This document shows positions 1 to 10,139 of a DNA stretch of 64,000 nucleotides, piece after piece; the first letter of the stretch is position 1, and every line of letters begins with the position of its first letter. Position numbers and translations under genes: made by a program. Source of the stretch: Neoceratodus forsteri (taxonomy: Eukaryota; Chordata; Ceratodontiformes; Ceratodontidae); contig CM057456.1 in NCBI GenBank assembly GCA_016271365.2, positions 608,039,501 to 608,103,500 of the forward strand, read 5' to 3'. Below the pieces are notes generated by a model that was given only the letters and a program-made list of their open reading frames with translations, searched no databases and had not been told where the DNA came from.

Positions 1-1240
1 GTGCTGGCTTCATATGGGTATCATCAGTATACTCTGAATAGTTTTTTCAGTGTCAAAGCTTATAAACAGAGTTTTTATTACATAAAATATTTTTCTAATG
101 GAACAAATTAAGGACCCAATTCTCAAATGTTCCAAAAGGCTTACTGGTCATATATCAGAAGTGCATGGACACTTGCATGCTGAAGTTACAAATTTTGGCC
201 AGAAGCATACCCATGGAATACTTTATGTGCCATATAGAACTGAAGTACTGATAGCTCTGTACTTCCTGCTTGCACACTAGTGGCCAGGCATGTGTGATTG
301 CCACCCACCAGTGCTGTGGATTGCACAATGAATAGAATGTGTGCAGTGCAGAGATTTTTGGCATCTTGTTTGTGCAACTCCAGACCTTTGTAGATTGAGC
401 CTTTAGATTTAAAAATGTACAACATAGATTTGAAATGAGGTGATGGTCCCTTGTGGTCAGGAGGATCATGTAGTTGTTCCCTGGATTAGTAAAGCAATAT
501 TGTTTTACTTGTTTGTGTATTTTTGTTCACCAGGTAAATCCAAAGGAACTCAAAATCCCCATTTACTGGGGCTAGCTGGACTTCTAAGATGCTAAAAAAA
601 CAACAATATGCTAATCCAGTACATTACAGAATAGTGTATAATGCATTTTAATAGAAGGAGGAAGGAAACAATCTTTGCCGCCAGCACTGCATCCACACCA
701 CCAATCAAAATAACTTGGCAAACTCATTTCCATCTCACAGTAGGCTGCAGGGCAATCATACAATCACATACAAGCTTTAGATGAAACAATCTCTAGCCTG
801 CTTTGATGAACTCAAGTTTCTGTCAAAACAGTCACATACAATTTCGCACCTAAAAATTTCTTTAAACCCATTTTAAAAACGTCAAATCTACCCTCACCCC
901 CTCATGTAGTTTGGCAGAGTATTCTGAACTTTTAGATCGTTATATCAAAAGACTGACTGGTTCATCACTCTTGGATAGTTCAAAGGCTTTTAATGATTGG
1001 TTTTTAACTTTTTTTTTATCCTAGAATGGGTGAAGGGACATCGGTACACTCTTCATAGTCTTTTTGGCAAAGTAAAAAAAAAATCACTAAATTCACCTTT
1101 ACAATGGGCAAGGTTCACAGAAAAACCTGTATAAAGTTAGTCCTTAGCAAAATGTGTTCACTGCAGAACCCAGTACTTCAACAGTAAAGTCAACTATATG
1201 AAACATACAAACATTGTCTGTAACAAAAAAGAACTTCCCC
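1..1240. other. AT-rich non-coding stretch, nothing recognised
   Basis: I see no coding region, RNA gene or clear repeat here. The short reading frames on both strands have no recognisable domain, and the composition is AT-rich with short homopolymer runs. It is probably decayed intergenic DNA. Confidence 0.5.
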
Positions 1241-1242
1241 AC

Positions 1243-1995
1243 CCTAATGGCATCCCATAGCTCCACCCATTGTCCTAGTAAAAGAAAATAACTTACTTTC
1301 CTTCCTCCAAACCCACTTAGCATTCCAAATACCACCCTCCTCCCCTACAGTCTCAGAAATGTTCCTAATTATTTAATGAAAACCCCTCTTCCTCCAACCC
1401 ACTTAGAGTTCCAACTCCTGCTCTCTTTTCCCCTCTCCCACTTGGCACCCCTACTCCCCCACTCCCCCACCCTTGGGTGTAGTATTTTATTTTTTTTAAG
1501 GAAATAATTTGTTCCTCGGAGATGGCAACCAGCACTGCACTTCTCACACCACCTCTGCCAGCTATCCATCTGAATGAATGAGAGTGAAAGTGCATGTACT
1601 TAATAAGAGAGTGCTTTCACTCTCACACATTCAGATGTTGGCCAGTCGAGATCAGTTTAAAGACAACTGCACCAGTGGCCATCTCTGGAGACCAAATTCT
1701 GTTTTTGTATTACTCAATTTATGAGCGCACACTAGAGGGAGGACAGTGGGAGTCTGGGTGCTAAGTGGGTTGGGAAAAGAAGGTATTTATTGTATTACTG
1801 GGACTATTGGGGAAGACACAGGAGTTGGGATGCTAAGTGAGGTTGGGGACGGGGGTTAATTCTTTCAAAATGTAATAACATTTCTAGGACCGAGGAGGGG
1901 ATTTTGGATGCCAAGCAGGTTGGGGGAAGGGGAGCAAGTTATTTTCTTTTACTGGGATTGTGGGGAAGGAGAAGAACATATAGAATACATAGAGT
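1243..1995. repeat. Inverted minisatellite around a central hairpin
   Basis: A unit of about 70-85 bp with the core GGATGCTAAGTGGGTTGGGG recurs in plus orientation near 1761, 1832 and 1911. In reverse complement it recurs near 1243, 1315, 1400 and 1440. The two half-arrays face each other across a hairpin at about 1567-1636, whose arms read ATCTGAATG..TGAGAGTGAAAG. The GAATGAATGAGA..CATGTA stretch at 1570-1600 resembles the right end of the hAT-like element at 56521-57216, so this may be an old, minisatellite-bearing relative. No clean target duplication was found. Confidence 0.55.
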
Positions 1996-2386
1996 TCTAC
2001 AAGCATAGGGAAAGTTTTTTTTCTTGTAAGATCCACTGCACTTGTCACTTGGTCCTGTTGGCGAATTAGGTAATGCTTTGCCAGCAAGAGCATTTTGCCA
2101 AACTTTGCAAAGGTTTGGGGAATGGCCACATTTGCCATCACTTTGCCCAACCTTCAAGAAGAGTGAGGTTTGTCACTGTGGCATATCTTTGCCAGAGACA
2201 TTTTACTTTGCAGAATCTCTAGTATTAACCTTTACACTAAAAAATTTAAAAAAACAACTTGGTAATTTAGTTTATAAGATTTATATGTCAATTTACTTAC
2301 ATAAAACTCAAATTTAGGCTCATTTGACAGTCAATGGAAGTCTCCATTTAACAAACAGTTAGGTGTCATTTGGAAAGACATAAATA

Positions 2387-2672
2387 CGGTTCCATGTCAT
2401 AATGGTGACTACGGAATGGTGAACCATGAAGAGGGTACAAATCCCACAGCGCAATGACCTGGAACAAAGTTGTTTTTCATGGGGAGCTATGTCCCCCACA
2501 CCTCTCTTGTGGGGGACTTTGCCCCCACACACCCCTCTATTTAGTATTCTAACTCTGGGGGGCATATCTCAGGGATGGAGAGGACCAAGAGTCTCCCAGA
2601 AATGTCAGTGCTGTGGTCCCGTCGCCCTCTTCATAGGTCACCATTCTGCAGTCACTGTTTTGACTGCCTACC
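2387..2672. mobile_element. MITE with 8-bp target duplication (GGTTC-ended family, copy 1)
   Basis: A 286-bp element flanked by CATAAATA on both sides (2379-2386 and 2673-2680). Its imperfect terminal inverted repeats run for about 50 bp: the left arm contains GTGACTACGGAATGGTGA and the right arm, read inversely, GTGACTGCAGAATGGTGA, both followed by an ATGAAGAGGG block. The interior holds a G/C-rich TGGGGG..CCCCCA segment that also appears in the copies at 4207, 8456 and 52024. An 8-bp duplication suits hAT- or Merlin-type transposase mobilisation. There is no coding capacity, so it is non-autonomous. Confidence 0.8.
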
Positions 2673-2680
2673 CATAAATA

Positions 2681-3785
2681 TAAACCTCCCTATTAAATTT
2701 AATAACGTTTCTTACTTGTTAGCACTGCTTACATCCCCGAACGTCTTAAAAATCCACATGATTTATATTTGGCAATAAGAATCTATTAGCAATCTTATAG
2801 TATGTCTGGCACCCTTATTTAAACAATGGTCAACCCTATATAACATATCTGGTTTAATGCCTGCACTTTTAACAACTTCAAACATACCGTATGCTCTTCA
2901 AAGCACAGTCTAATGTTAACCCATATCCCAAGATGATTAAATTTGTTGACCTCCTCAATACAATTCACTTTTTAATCTTTTATCCAGCACTCACTTCAAT
3001 TTAATTTACAAATCACTGCTATTCCAAACATAATGACCTTTGTTTTATTTAATGATCAATGGAAATATCAAATTTACTTTGTGTTATTTTGGTGGCTGAG
3101 GTTTACTTTTAATAACACACTGTTTTTTTTTATTTAAAACTATAATGCTGAAGTGTGATGCCTAATTGTGTTTTTGCCACTGCTGTCTCTGCCCCATGTT
3201 CTTGAAGTCATAATATTCAATAGGAAATGCCATTTCAGCTGCAGCACAGTTTTCCTTCAGCTACAGAAACAGGTATATTGAACACCTTGTTATATAACAT
3301 CCATCCAGTAACAATAACATATCCAGAAACAATAAATATATACAATACAGTATATCTTGGTTCTTTTTTAAAAGAGATTTTTTTTCATAAAAGGGCTGGG
3401 TAAAAATAATTAGTGACAATGGACTAAAATTACATCATCAGAGTACAATATATCATGAGCCAGAGATTGGAAAAAGGGGAGCAGCGGTAAAAAGGCACAT
3501 TGGTACAACTCTTTGGTAAGTCTGTGAAACTTATTTTGTTTTGCTAAACACAGTTTCTATTGATAGTACATAATGACAATGAAAATATTAAACAGCCTAT
3601 TATATCAAATAACCAATGATCTTTAAATACAGTACAGAATTGTCTGTGGCTGTATTGGTCCTTGTACAAACAGGTAAACCAATTTGGTGATTTGATACCT
3701 CTTATTGGACCACATAAATAAAGTATAATGCTGTTTTTTAGCTAGCACTATAACATTAAAAAAACTTTCCCGTTGTCTCATTCAC
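2681..3785. other. AT-rich non-coding stretch
   Basis: No coding region is recognised. At about 3650-3760 there is a short inverted motif (TATTGGTCC and GGACCA about 60 bp apart) that resembles a dispersed vertebrate repeat. I cannot assign it to a family, and it may interrupt the 3' part of the LINE relic that follows. Confidence 0.4.
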
Positions 3786-3789
3786 CTCT

Positions 3790-5175
3790 TGTATGTTACT
3801 GGAACCATGTACAGACTAGCATCATGTTCATAAAGCAATATTCTTACAATACTGAACTTATCTCAGTTGGCATGTTGTTTATAAAAAAACAGAAGACAAT
3901 ATTTTGTTCCAGTATTGCTCACTAAGGAACACCAGTCTTTATGCCAATTTTATTGACTATTATTTAGCCAGACTTACCCAGCTGCAATCTTCCATTAGGA
4001 TAACTATTAAACCAGTCAAATGTATAGGGAACTGCTCCCAGATCATCAAGTTTCTCTAAGCATGTGTAAAGGTTGACAAAATCAAAAGTCTTGATCAGGT
4101 CTAGGTCTATAAAGACTGAACCTTCTACATGTCCTATGTCAATCCTGCAGTGTACATCATTGGTGAACCTAACCAAGGCTGTCAATGTTCCATGACATCT
4201 ACAAAAACCTATCGGGTCATAATGTCGCACGTTTAATAGTGTATGACATTATGGCTAACCGGGTACAGTGTAGTCTGTAAGTGTTAATGGTGCAATACCG
4301 CATATACTGCTGTACGCGTTATTGCACCAATAGCGCTTTCCCAGGCAGAGGATATGACCTCTGCTGGGAGTGGGTTCTGCCAAGCAGCTGCCCTGGCTCA
4401 CAGGACTGAGCCACAGCAGCAGGAACCCAGGTGCTGCGTCTGGGTCCGGGTTTGATTCCTGGTCCCAGAATCTTTTATTTCCTTGTGCGCTCCCTAAGTT
4501 GAACTCCCCCACCCCCAGAGTTGAGAATCATTAGTGGGGGGGGTTGGGGTGCAGCCCCCCCCCATAATGGAGAATACTTATGGCTCATGGTAGAAATCGC
4601 GCTGTATAGGCACACTTGCGACATTATCACCCCGTGCCCTACAAAAAACACAGTGACCTGGGGTGAATAAATTATATTATTTCAGCTGTGTGATTAATTG
4701 TACACCGATGTCTCTTAAAATGTGCTAACATTGGCCAAACTGTGATGTGGCACTAATTGTCCACCAGTCTTATATCACTTGCCTTGAAAATAGGCATTGC
4801 AGTAAAACATTTCCACACATCTTGAACTAAACCTGACACAAAAAATATTGATGTTTTGTTATTGGTCAAGCAATTGCTGGAGCCAAAATTCTGAGGATTT
4901 CATAACCAATTCCATCACAAACTATACCTTTTATACATTTCTCATTTGCTAGAAGTTTATGCAATCCACTTACTTTCATCAATTTAAGGCTAAGTTTGGC
5001 TTGCGATTTACTTTTACATAGTACCAGTAATAATACATATTTCTCAGATATATCTATTAGGTTTTTTATAAAACAAGTCTGTATATCAGCATTAATCCTA
5101 GAGTAATGTAAATTGTCTATTTCAGCATTAATTATTCTGATGCTTGGAATGGAGGTGGTTTAATTTACATAAATG
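3790..5175 (-). pseudogene. L2/CR1-group LINE reverse transcriptase relic
   Basis: Read on the minus strand, conceptual translation recovers the usual order of a vertebrate L2-type reverse transcriptase despite many stops and frameshifts. It begins with a domain-0-like stretch (KLLANEKC, then DGIGYEILRILAPAIA, about 4990-4860). A W-K-..-TAMPIFKASDIRLVDN block follows (about 4850-4750), then STVTALVRF-like HGTLTALVRFTNDV (about 4200-4150). Next come the FIDL.K.FDFVN motif-A region (about 4115-4085), a degenerate GVP..(S/N)IL block (about 3930) and FINNMPTEIS (about 3870). The catalytic YADD position reads YEHDASLYM, so it is inactive. A MITE splits it at 4207-4638. The Rex1 tail at 5185 abuts its 5' side; the missing N-terminal endonuclease was not found beyond 11.1 kb. 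Confidence 0.75.
4207..4638. mobile_element. MITE inserted in the L2-type relic (GGTTC-ended family, copy 2)
   Basis: A 432-bp element with the 8-bp target duplication CTACAAAA (4199-4206 and 4639-4646). The ends match for nearly 30 bp: left ACCTATCGGGTCATAATGTC, right (inverted) GGCACGGGGTGATAATGTCG. The insertion separates HGTLTAL from the upstream CFLG.. part of the reverse transcriptase frame, which supports the boundaries independently. The interior contains a TGCAATA..TATTGCACC hairpin (about 4290-4330) and the G/C-rich GGGGG..CCCCC core with GAGTTGAGAATC. It is non-coding. Confidence 0.85.
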
Positions 5176-5184
5176 TTTCTATTA

Positions 5185-5757
5185 TTCATTGAAAACTGGT
5201 AACCAAGAGAGGCAGACTGAGCTGAAGCTGATTCCCAGGTGTGACCCAGGGGAGGGTAACATAAGAAAAACAGTAGCACAATACATACGAGTATAAACTG
5301 TGGAAAAACACTAAATAAAAAATACAAACTTAGTAAACAAAATACAGAACCTTAATAAGCAGAAATATAAAGTGCGGTACAGCTCAAACAGCACCTAACA
5401 AGTACACAAACAGACATGGCCATAATACACTATGAGCAGCACACTTTGTTACATGAGGCTGAAGTGGGAACTTGGGGGGAGTCAGGGGAAGGATAACAGG
5501 ACTAGGTGGGAAGGGGTTGGAGTTTCAAGTGCTGCTTCAGAGAACCTTGGGAAGGGGAGAGATGGATAAAGGAGGGGACTTGATTCTAGAGTGTGGGAAA
5601 TCATTGTGAGACAGCAGATTGCCCAGAAGTGGCGTGGGAGTGAGGAATGGTAAAAGTGCGATGGTCTCTTGAATGAAGGGAACAGGAAGCAGGAGGCAGT
5701 TTGGAGAGGTGAGAGGAGAGGTAAGAGGGAAGGAAACCAAACCAGTATTTGGATATG
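5185..5757 (-). mobile_element. 3' end of Rex1-type LINE, severed from its body by a CR1 insertion
   Basis: This minus-strand segment carries the C-terminal coding remnant (about 5757-5470) and 3' UTR (about 5470-5190) of a Rex1-like LINE. The 3' UTR aligns with that of the separate Rex1 copy at 31.4 kb: both contain TAACCAAGAGAGGCAGACTG- or TTACCAGGAAGGCACACTG-like blocks, then a CCCAGG..GGGGAGGGTAACATA block (plus-strand reading). The coding part joins conceptually to the body at 8189-11080, with the intervening DNA being a plus-strand CR1. The segment is rich in stops and non-functional. Confidence 0.7.
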
Positions 5758-8188
5758 AAGGAGGTACAGTGAGCCTGGCAATGTGAGGGCAGAGGGAGGA
5801 TGGCTGCCAGCCCTCCTCAGGCAGCTGGTTAAGGAACCCACCAGGGAGGGGGCTTTGCTGGACTTAGTCCTGACAAATGGTGACAGGGTGGCTGAAGTTG
5901 CAGTGGGGGAACACCTTGCTTTGAGTGACCACAGTACTGTCTGGTTCACTTTATAGACATCTGCTGAGGGCATTTGAACCAAGGCAAAAGTACTTGACTT
6001 CAGACTGGTAGAATTTACTTAAAATGGGGCAACCGTGTGAGGGAGGCAATAAGGTGGGTGGTTAGCAGGACGGGGGTAGAGGACATGTGGGCTTGCTTAA
6101 AAGGGGCCATAACTGGGGTCAGGAGGGTTAATAAGATGAGGAGGAAGCCTCTTTGATTCGGCAGGGAGGTGGCAGGCAGGGTTAGGGAGAAAAGGGGGAC
6201 ATTCAGGAGGATCAAGACAACACAAAGGGAAGTACTGGGAAGCATACCAGAGGAGGCAAAAGGAGGTGGGCAGAGAGGTGCAGAGGGCAAAGGCCAGGGC
6301 AGAAGAAGAAATTGCCAAATCAGTCAAGACCGGGGACAAAGCTTTTTTTCGGTATGTCAGTGAAAGGCGGAAAACTGGAAGGGGGATAAACAGACTTAAA
6401 AATAATGAGGGGGTTTCGATGGAGGAGGACAGAGATAAGGCACAGTTATGAAATGACTTTTTTGGCTCAGTATTCATGGTGGGGGGGTAGTTTGGGGACA
6501 TCAATACAGAGTATAAGGCAGAGATGGGGTTGATACGAGCCCGTTCATGGAGAGTGCAGTCTTGAGAGAACTGGAGCAATTAAGGGTGGACAAGGCCATG
6601 GGGCCAGATGGGGTATACCCTAGGGTGTTGAGGGAACTTAGGGATATTCTGGCAGCTCCCTTGGCAGTTGCATTTAGTAGGTCCCTGGAGACAGGGGAGG
6701 TCCCAGAGGATTGGAAGAGGGTGGACGTGGTCCCTCTACACAAGGGGGGGATAGGGAGTAGGTGGGCAACTACAGGCCTGTGAGGTTAACATCCATAGTA
6801 GGTAAAATTATGGAGAAGTTACTGAAGGGCAGGATTCTGCATTATTTGGAAGAAAATGACCTTATGGACAAGCATCAGCATGGTTTCACCAAAGGGATTT
6901 CCTGTAAAACGAACTTAATAGAGTTCTTTGACTGGGTCACTAAGGAAGTGGATCGGAGGGCTCAGTGGATATTGCGTATCTTGATTTTAGAAAGGCGTTT
7001 GATTTTGTACTGAATGGGGGACTACTATATAAATTGGATGGTCTGGGCCTGGGGGGAGAGTGGTAGGATGGGTGCAAAACTGGATAAAGGGTAGAAGTCA
7101 GAGGTTATTAGTAAATGGGGTCACCTCAGGGGAGGGAATGGTCACCAGTGGTGTTCCCCAAGGATCGGTGCTGGGACCACTGCTTTTTAATATATTTATG
7201 GCGGATGTAATGGAGGGACTAAGGGAAAGGGTGTGCCTCTTCGTGGATGATGTGAAGGTCTGCAATAGGGTGGATGACCAAGAGGGGATGAAGAATATGC
7301 AAAGGGGCCTTAGGCTGTTAAATGTTTGGTCTAAGAGATGGAAATTGGCCTTTAACATAAAAAAGTGCAAAATCATGCACTTAGGGAGGAGAAACCAGAG
7401 TGAGACTTACTATCTGGGTGGTCAGGCCCTGGAGGTGATGGAGGAGGAGGAGAGGGACCTGAGAATTATTGTATCTGGGGACCTTAGGGTAGTTAAACAG
7501 TGTGACAGGGTGGTAGCCAAGGCTAGCAGGATGCTGGTCTACATCAGGAGGGGATTCACTATCAGGAAGAAAGAGGTCATCATCCCTCTATATCAGCAGT
7601 TGGTTAGACTGCATTTGGAATATAGGGTGCAATTCTGGAGGCTATTCCTGAGAAGGGAAGTGGACAGGCTGGAGTGTGTACAGGGGAGAGACACCAAGAT
7701 GGTGGCAGGGCTCAGTCACTTCCCATATGAGAACAGATTGAAGGAACTGGGCATGTACTCCCTTGAGCAGAGGAGGGATGGGGGGATATGATTGAGACTT
7801 TTAAATATGTTAAGGGGATCAACAGAGTGCCGGTAGAGGGACTTTTTAAATTACGGGGGCAGAAGAGGACCAGGAGGGATGCATTACAGGTAGAGGGAGG
7901 CAGGTTCCAAGGGAACATCAGGAAGAACTTTTTCACAGAAAGGGTCTTGGAGAACTGGAATGGGCTCCCAGAGGAGGTGGTAGGGAAGACCACTGTAAAG
8001 GGCTTTAAGAGGGCATGGGACAGCCACATTGTTCTGGTATTGGGGTTGGGGAGGGGAGTAGGGTGCCAGATGAAGGAGTAGGATGCCAGATGATGTCCTA
8101 GCCTTCAGCTAGGTGCCTTGGACAGACTGGGTGGGCCAGGTGGTCCTTTTCTGCAGTCACATTTCTATGTTTCTGTGTTTCTATGGAT
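5758..8188 (+). mobile_element. 5'-truncated CR1 LINE inserted in a Rex1 LINE
   Basis: The element begins within the C-terminal part of the endonuclease domain and runs through reverse transcriptase to a CR1-like 3' end. The last about 30 bp is a short direct repeat, TTTCTATGTTTCTGTGTTTC, comparable to the short-repeat tails used by CR1 for target-primed insertion. Left and right flanks share TGGATA (TTTGGATA left, TATGGATA right), which may be a short target duplication. Both flanks belong to one minus-strand Rex1, so this CR1 is the younger element. Several frameshifts (near 6760, 7000 and 7790) and scattered stops show that it is dead. Confidence 0.8.
5800..8081 (+). pseudogene. CR1 ORF2 remnant (endonuclease C-terminus and reverse transcriptase)
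   Basis: A decayed ORF2 of a CR1 retrotransposon; when intact it would encode an endonuclease/reverse transcriptase for target-primed reverse transcription. Visible in order: endonuclease C-terminus (VKEPTREGALLDLVLTNGD, about 5830-5880; ALSDHSTVWF, about 5920), MGPDGVYPRVLRELRDIL (about 6600), PEDWKRVDVVPLHKGG (about 6710), NYRPVRLTSIVGK (about 6770), HQHGFTKG (about 6880), LDFRKAFDFV after a frameshift (about 6980-7010), and TSGVPQGSVLGPLLFNIF (about 7146-7200). The catalytic box at 7240-7250 reads FVDDV instead of FADDT. A 243-codon stretch (7060-7791) stays open, and the thumb/C-terminal region ends at NGLPEEVVG (about 7960). The stop and 3' UTR follow at 8081. Confidence 0.85.
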
Positions 8189-8455
8189 AGGGATGAACAG
8201 CAGTGTGTGTGTAGGGGGCAGAGCTTCCAGCAAAGTGGCAGAAGGATTTGCAGATGGTGGTCAGTCTGGTGAGGGAAGTGGAGTGGGCAGGACCATAGAT
8301 CACATCTCCATAGTCAAAGTTTGGGAGCACCATTTTGGTAACAAGCTCCCTGTGGAAATGCAGAGATAAGCAGTCTTTGTTGTAGTACAGCGCATGAAGC
8401 TTGAGACAGAGTTTTGCATTGATATGAGGTGAGAAGTCAAGCTTGCTGTCTAGCC

Positions 8456-8736
8456 GGAAGCATCAAGTTTTCCTGTCAGTGAAAATGCTGACCTCCCCCA
8501 CAGCGACGGCACAATACCGACGCAGGTATTGTGCCGCCTCTTGATTTGGTGTTTTCTGTGGGGGGCTGTGCCCCCCACAACCCCCAGACTCTATGATTCC
8601 AACCCAGGTCGGTGTTGGTCCGGGATGGGGCAGGCAGAACATAGAGAACACGGAAAAGGACCATTACCGCGAAATGTCGCCGTAATGGTCTTTTCCGTGT
8701 TTTGCCATCAGGGTGTCGACGAAAAGGGTGATACAT
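8456..8736. mobile_element. MITE inserted in Rex1 coding sequence (GGTTC-ended family, copy 3)
   Basis: A 281-bp element with a perfect 8-bp target duplication GTCTAGCC (8448-8455 and 8737-8744). Removing the element plus one copy restores an uninterrupted minus-strand frame across the WLD codons, fixing the boundaries to the base. Inside are two hairpins: GGCACAATACC..GGTATTGTGCC (about 8507-8535) and AACACGGAAAAGGACCATTA with its complement (about 8647-8702). A TGGGGGGCTGTGCCCCCCA palindrome sits between them. The terminal repeats are diverged. Length and core match the copies at 2387 and 52024. Confidence 0.85.
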
Positions 8737-8862
8737 GTCTAGCCACATACCAAGGTACTTGAATGCCTGAACTGACTCAATATGAGTGCCATCCACAGTG
8801 GTGGAAACAGGAGGAGAAGAGAGTCTCGCCAATGTCTGACTGGTACCAGAGGTCATGGACAC

Positions 8863-8880
8863 TTTTTTTTTTTTTTTTTT
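8863..8880. repeat. Poly(T)18 tract
   Basis: Eighteen consecutive T on the plus strand (A on the Rex1 sense strand). It replaces a lysine-rich position of the reverse transcriptase relic, so it is a homopolymer expansion inside an old coding sequence rather than a retroposon tail. Confidence 0.85.
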
Positions 8881-9590
8881 GGTGCTTACTCTGAGTTGGT
8901 TGGATTGGAACCAGTACAGAACATTGTTAAAGTCCTGCTAGACCTGGTCTTCCAGATCTACAGTGGAGGAACGGGAGGTGAAAATGACTGTGCCATCTGC
9001 ACACGTGTATATGCAAGTTGGCACAGGCAGAAACAAGGCCATTCAGGAAGATGGAAAAAAGGATGGGGCCCAGGATGGAACCCTGTGGGACCCCTGTTTG
9101 GAAAGGATGGTGAGTGACAGGGTACCTTCAACCTGTACCAATTGTCATTGGCCCAATAGGTAGGAGCAGAATCAAGCAACTGCAGGGGCTGAGAGGCCAG
9201 CAGACTTCAGCTTATCCAGGAGGAGCGAGTGGGACACAGACTCAAAGGTGTTAGCCAGATTGATGAATAATGCATCTGTAATGTGCCCCTGATCCATCCC
9301 AGTGAAGACTGCAACAGTGACATGCAGCAGTGAGGAGATGGTCGAGTGGTACTTCCAGAACCAGACTAGATGGGTGAGAAAAAGTTGGAGGATGATGGGA
9401 AATTGAGGAGTCAAGAATGGACCAGTTTCTCTTGCAGTTTAGAGAGGGAAGGGAGGAGGGAGATGGGATGGAAGTTGACAGGAGAGGAGGAGTTACCCGC
9501 TTTGTGAAGTGGAATAACTGTGGCCAGCTTCCAGGACTGAGGAACAGCACTGATTGAGAAGGAGAGATTAAGTAGGTGAGAAAGGGGAGA

Positions 9591-10139
9591 TGTGGTATCA
9601 CATTAAAATATTGACTCAAATTGAATGACTCAATTTTGAGCAACTCAGTTTGAGCGCTTGTGATTTGAGCTACCCTGACAGGGTAGCGAGCATGGTTATA
9701 GTGACAAGGTAGGGGGGGGAAAGGGCAAACTAGTAACAAGGCAAAGGAAAGGAAGAGGAGGGCCCAGGAAGCAGACGTATGTGGCCTGTGGTTTGGTGGT
9801 GTGGTGATGAGCTAGTGTTCTGGTATGGTAGTGAGGGTGGTGGCCTGCAGTGAGGGAGGTCCAGAGTTTGGGGCTGGGTGGGTTAGGTATTTTATTCTAT
9901 GTTTGTTGTGCGGGACTTAATTTTTTTGTGTTCCCGTGTTTTCCCCTCCCCAACATGCACCCCCTAGAGTTGAGAATCTTTCATTTCTGTGCCCCCCTCC
10001 CACATAGATAACGTTTTGTTCCATGGTCGCTGTTGTTGAGTTCGCCGGGAAGTGTACATTGCCGTCTTGCTTTTCGGTGATGTACACTCGCTGAAACAGC
10101 GATCGCTGTTTTGCGATTCCTGTTATGACATGGAACCAG
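9591..10139. mobile_element. Longer member of the GGTTC-ended family inserted in Rex1
   Basis: The Rex1 frame breaks at about 10140 (after LLHLWAPAIVAL) and resumes at about 9590 (SPLSHLLNLSFSI). The intervening about 549 bp starts GGTATCACATTAAAATATTG and ends, inversely, GGTTCCATGTCATAACAGGA. The left end is nearly identical to the first bases of the element at 61172, and the right end matches the left end of the copy at 2387. Flanking octamers (GGAGATGT and AGAGCTAC) share only half their bases, so the target duplication has decayed. Hairpins near the right end include TGTACATTGCCG..CGGTGATGTACA and AACAGCGATCGCTGTT. It contains G/C-rich core motifs but no coding sequence. Confidence 0.7.

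Noticed and set aside
3640..3765. Named vertebrate repeat around TATTGGTCC..GGACCA
   Set aside because: I recognise the motif style but cannot name the family or define its ends from the sequence alone.
5482..5982. 166-codon minus-strand frame as a gene
   Set aside because: Part is antisense to CR1 endonuclease and part overlaps the Rex1 C-terminal remnant; Ser/Pro/Leu-rich translation is typical of antisense shadows of G-rich LINE DNA.
7060..7791. Longest open frame (243 codons) as a host gene
   Set aside because: It contains GVPQGSVLGPLLF and the rest of a CR1 reverse transcriptase with frameshifts on both sides; it belongs to a dead LINE.
6547..7791. Bacterial-type retroelement (group II intron or diversity-generating RT)
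   Set aside because: Motif order, linker and 3' tail are those of CR1-group vertebrate LINEs, and the surrounding DNA is clearly eukaryotic.
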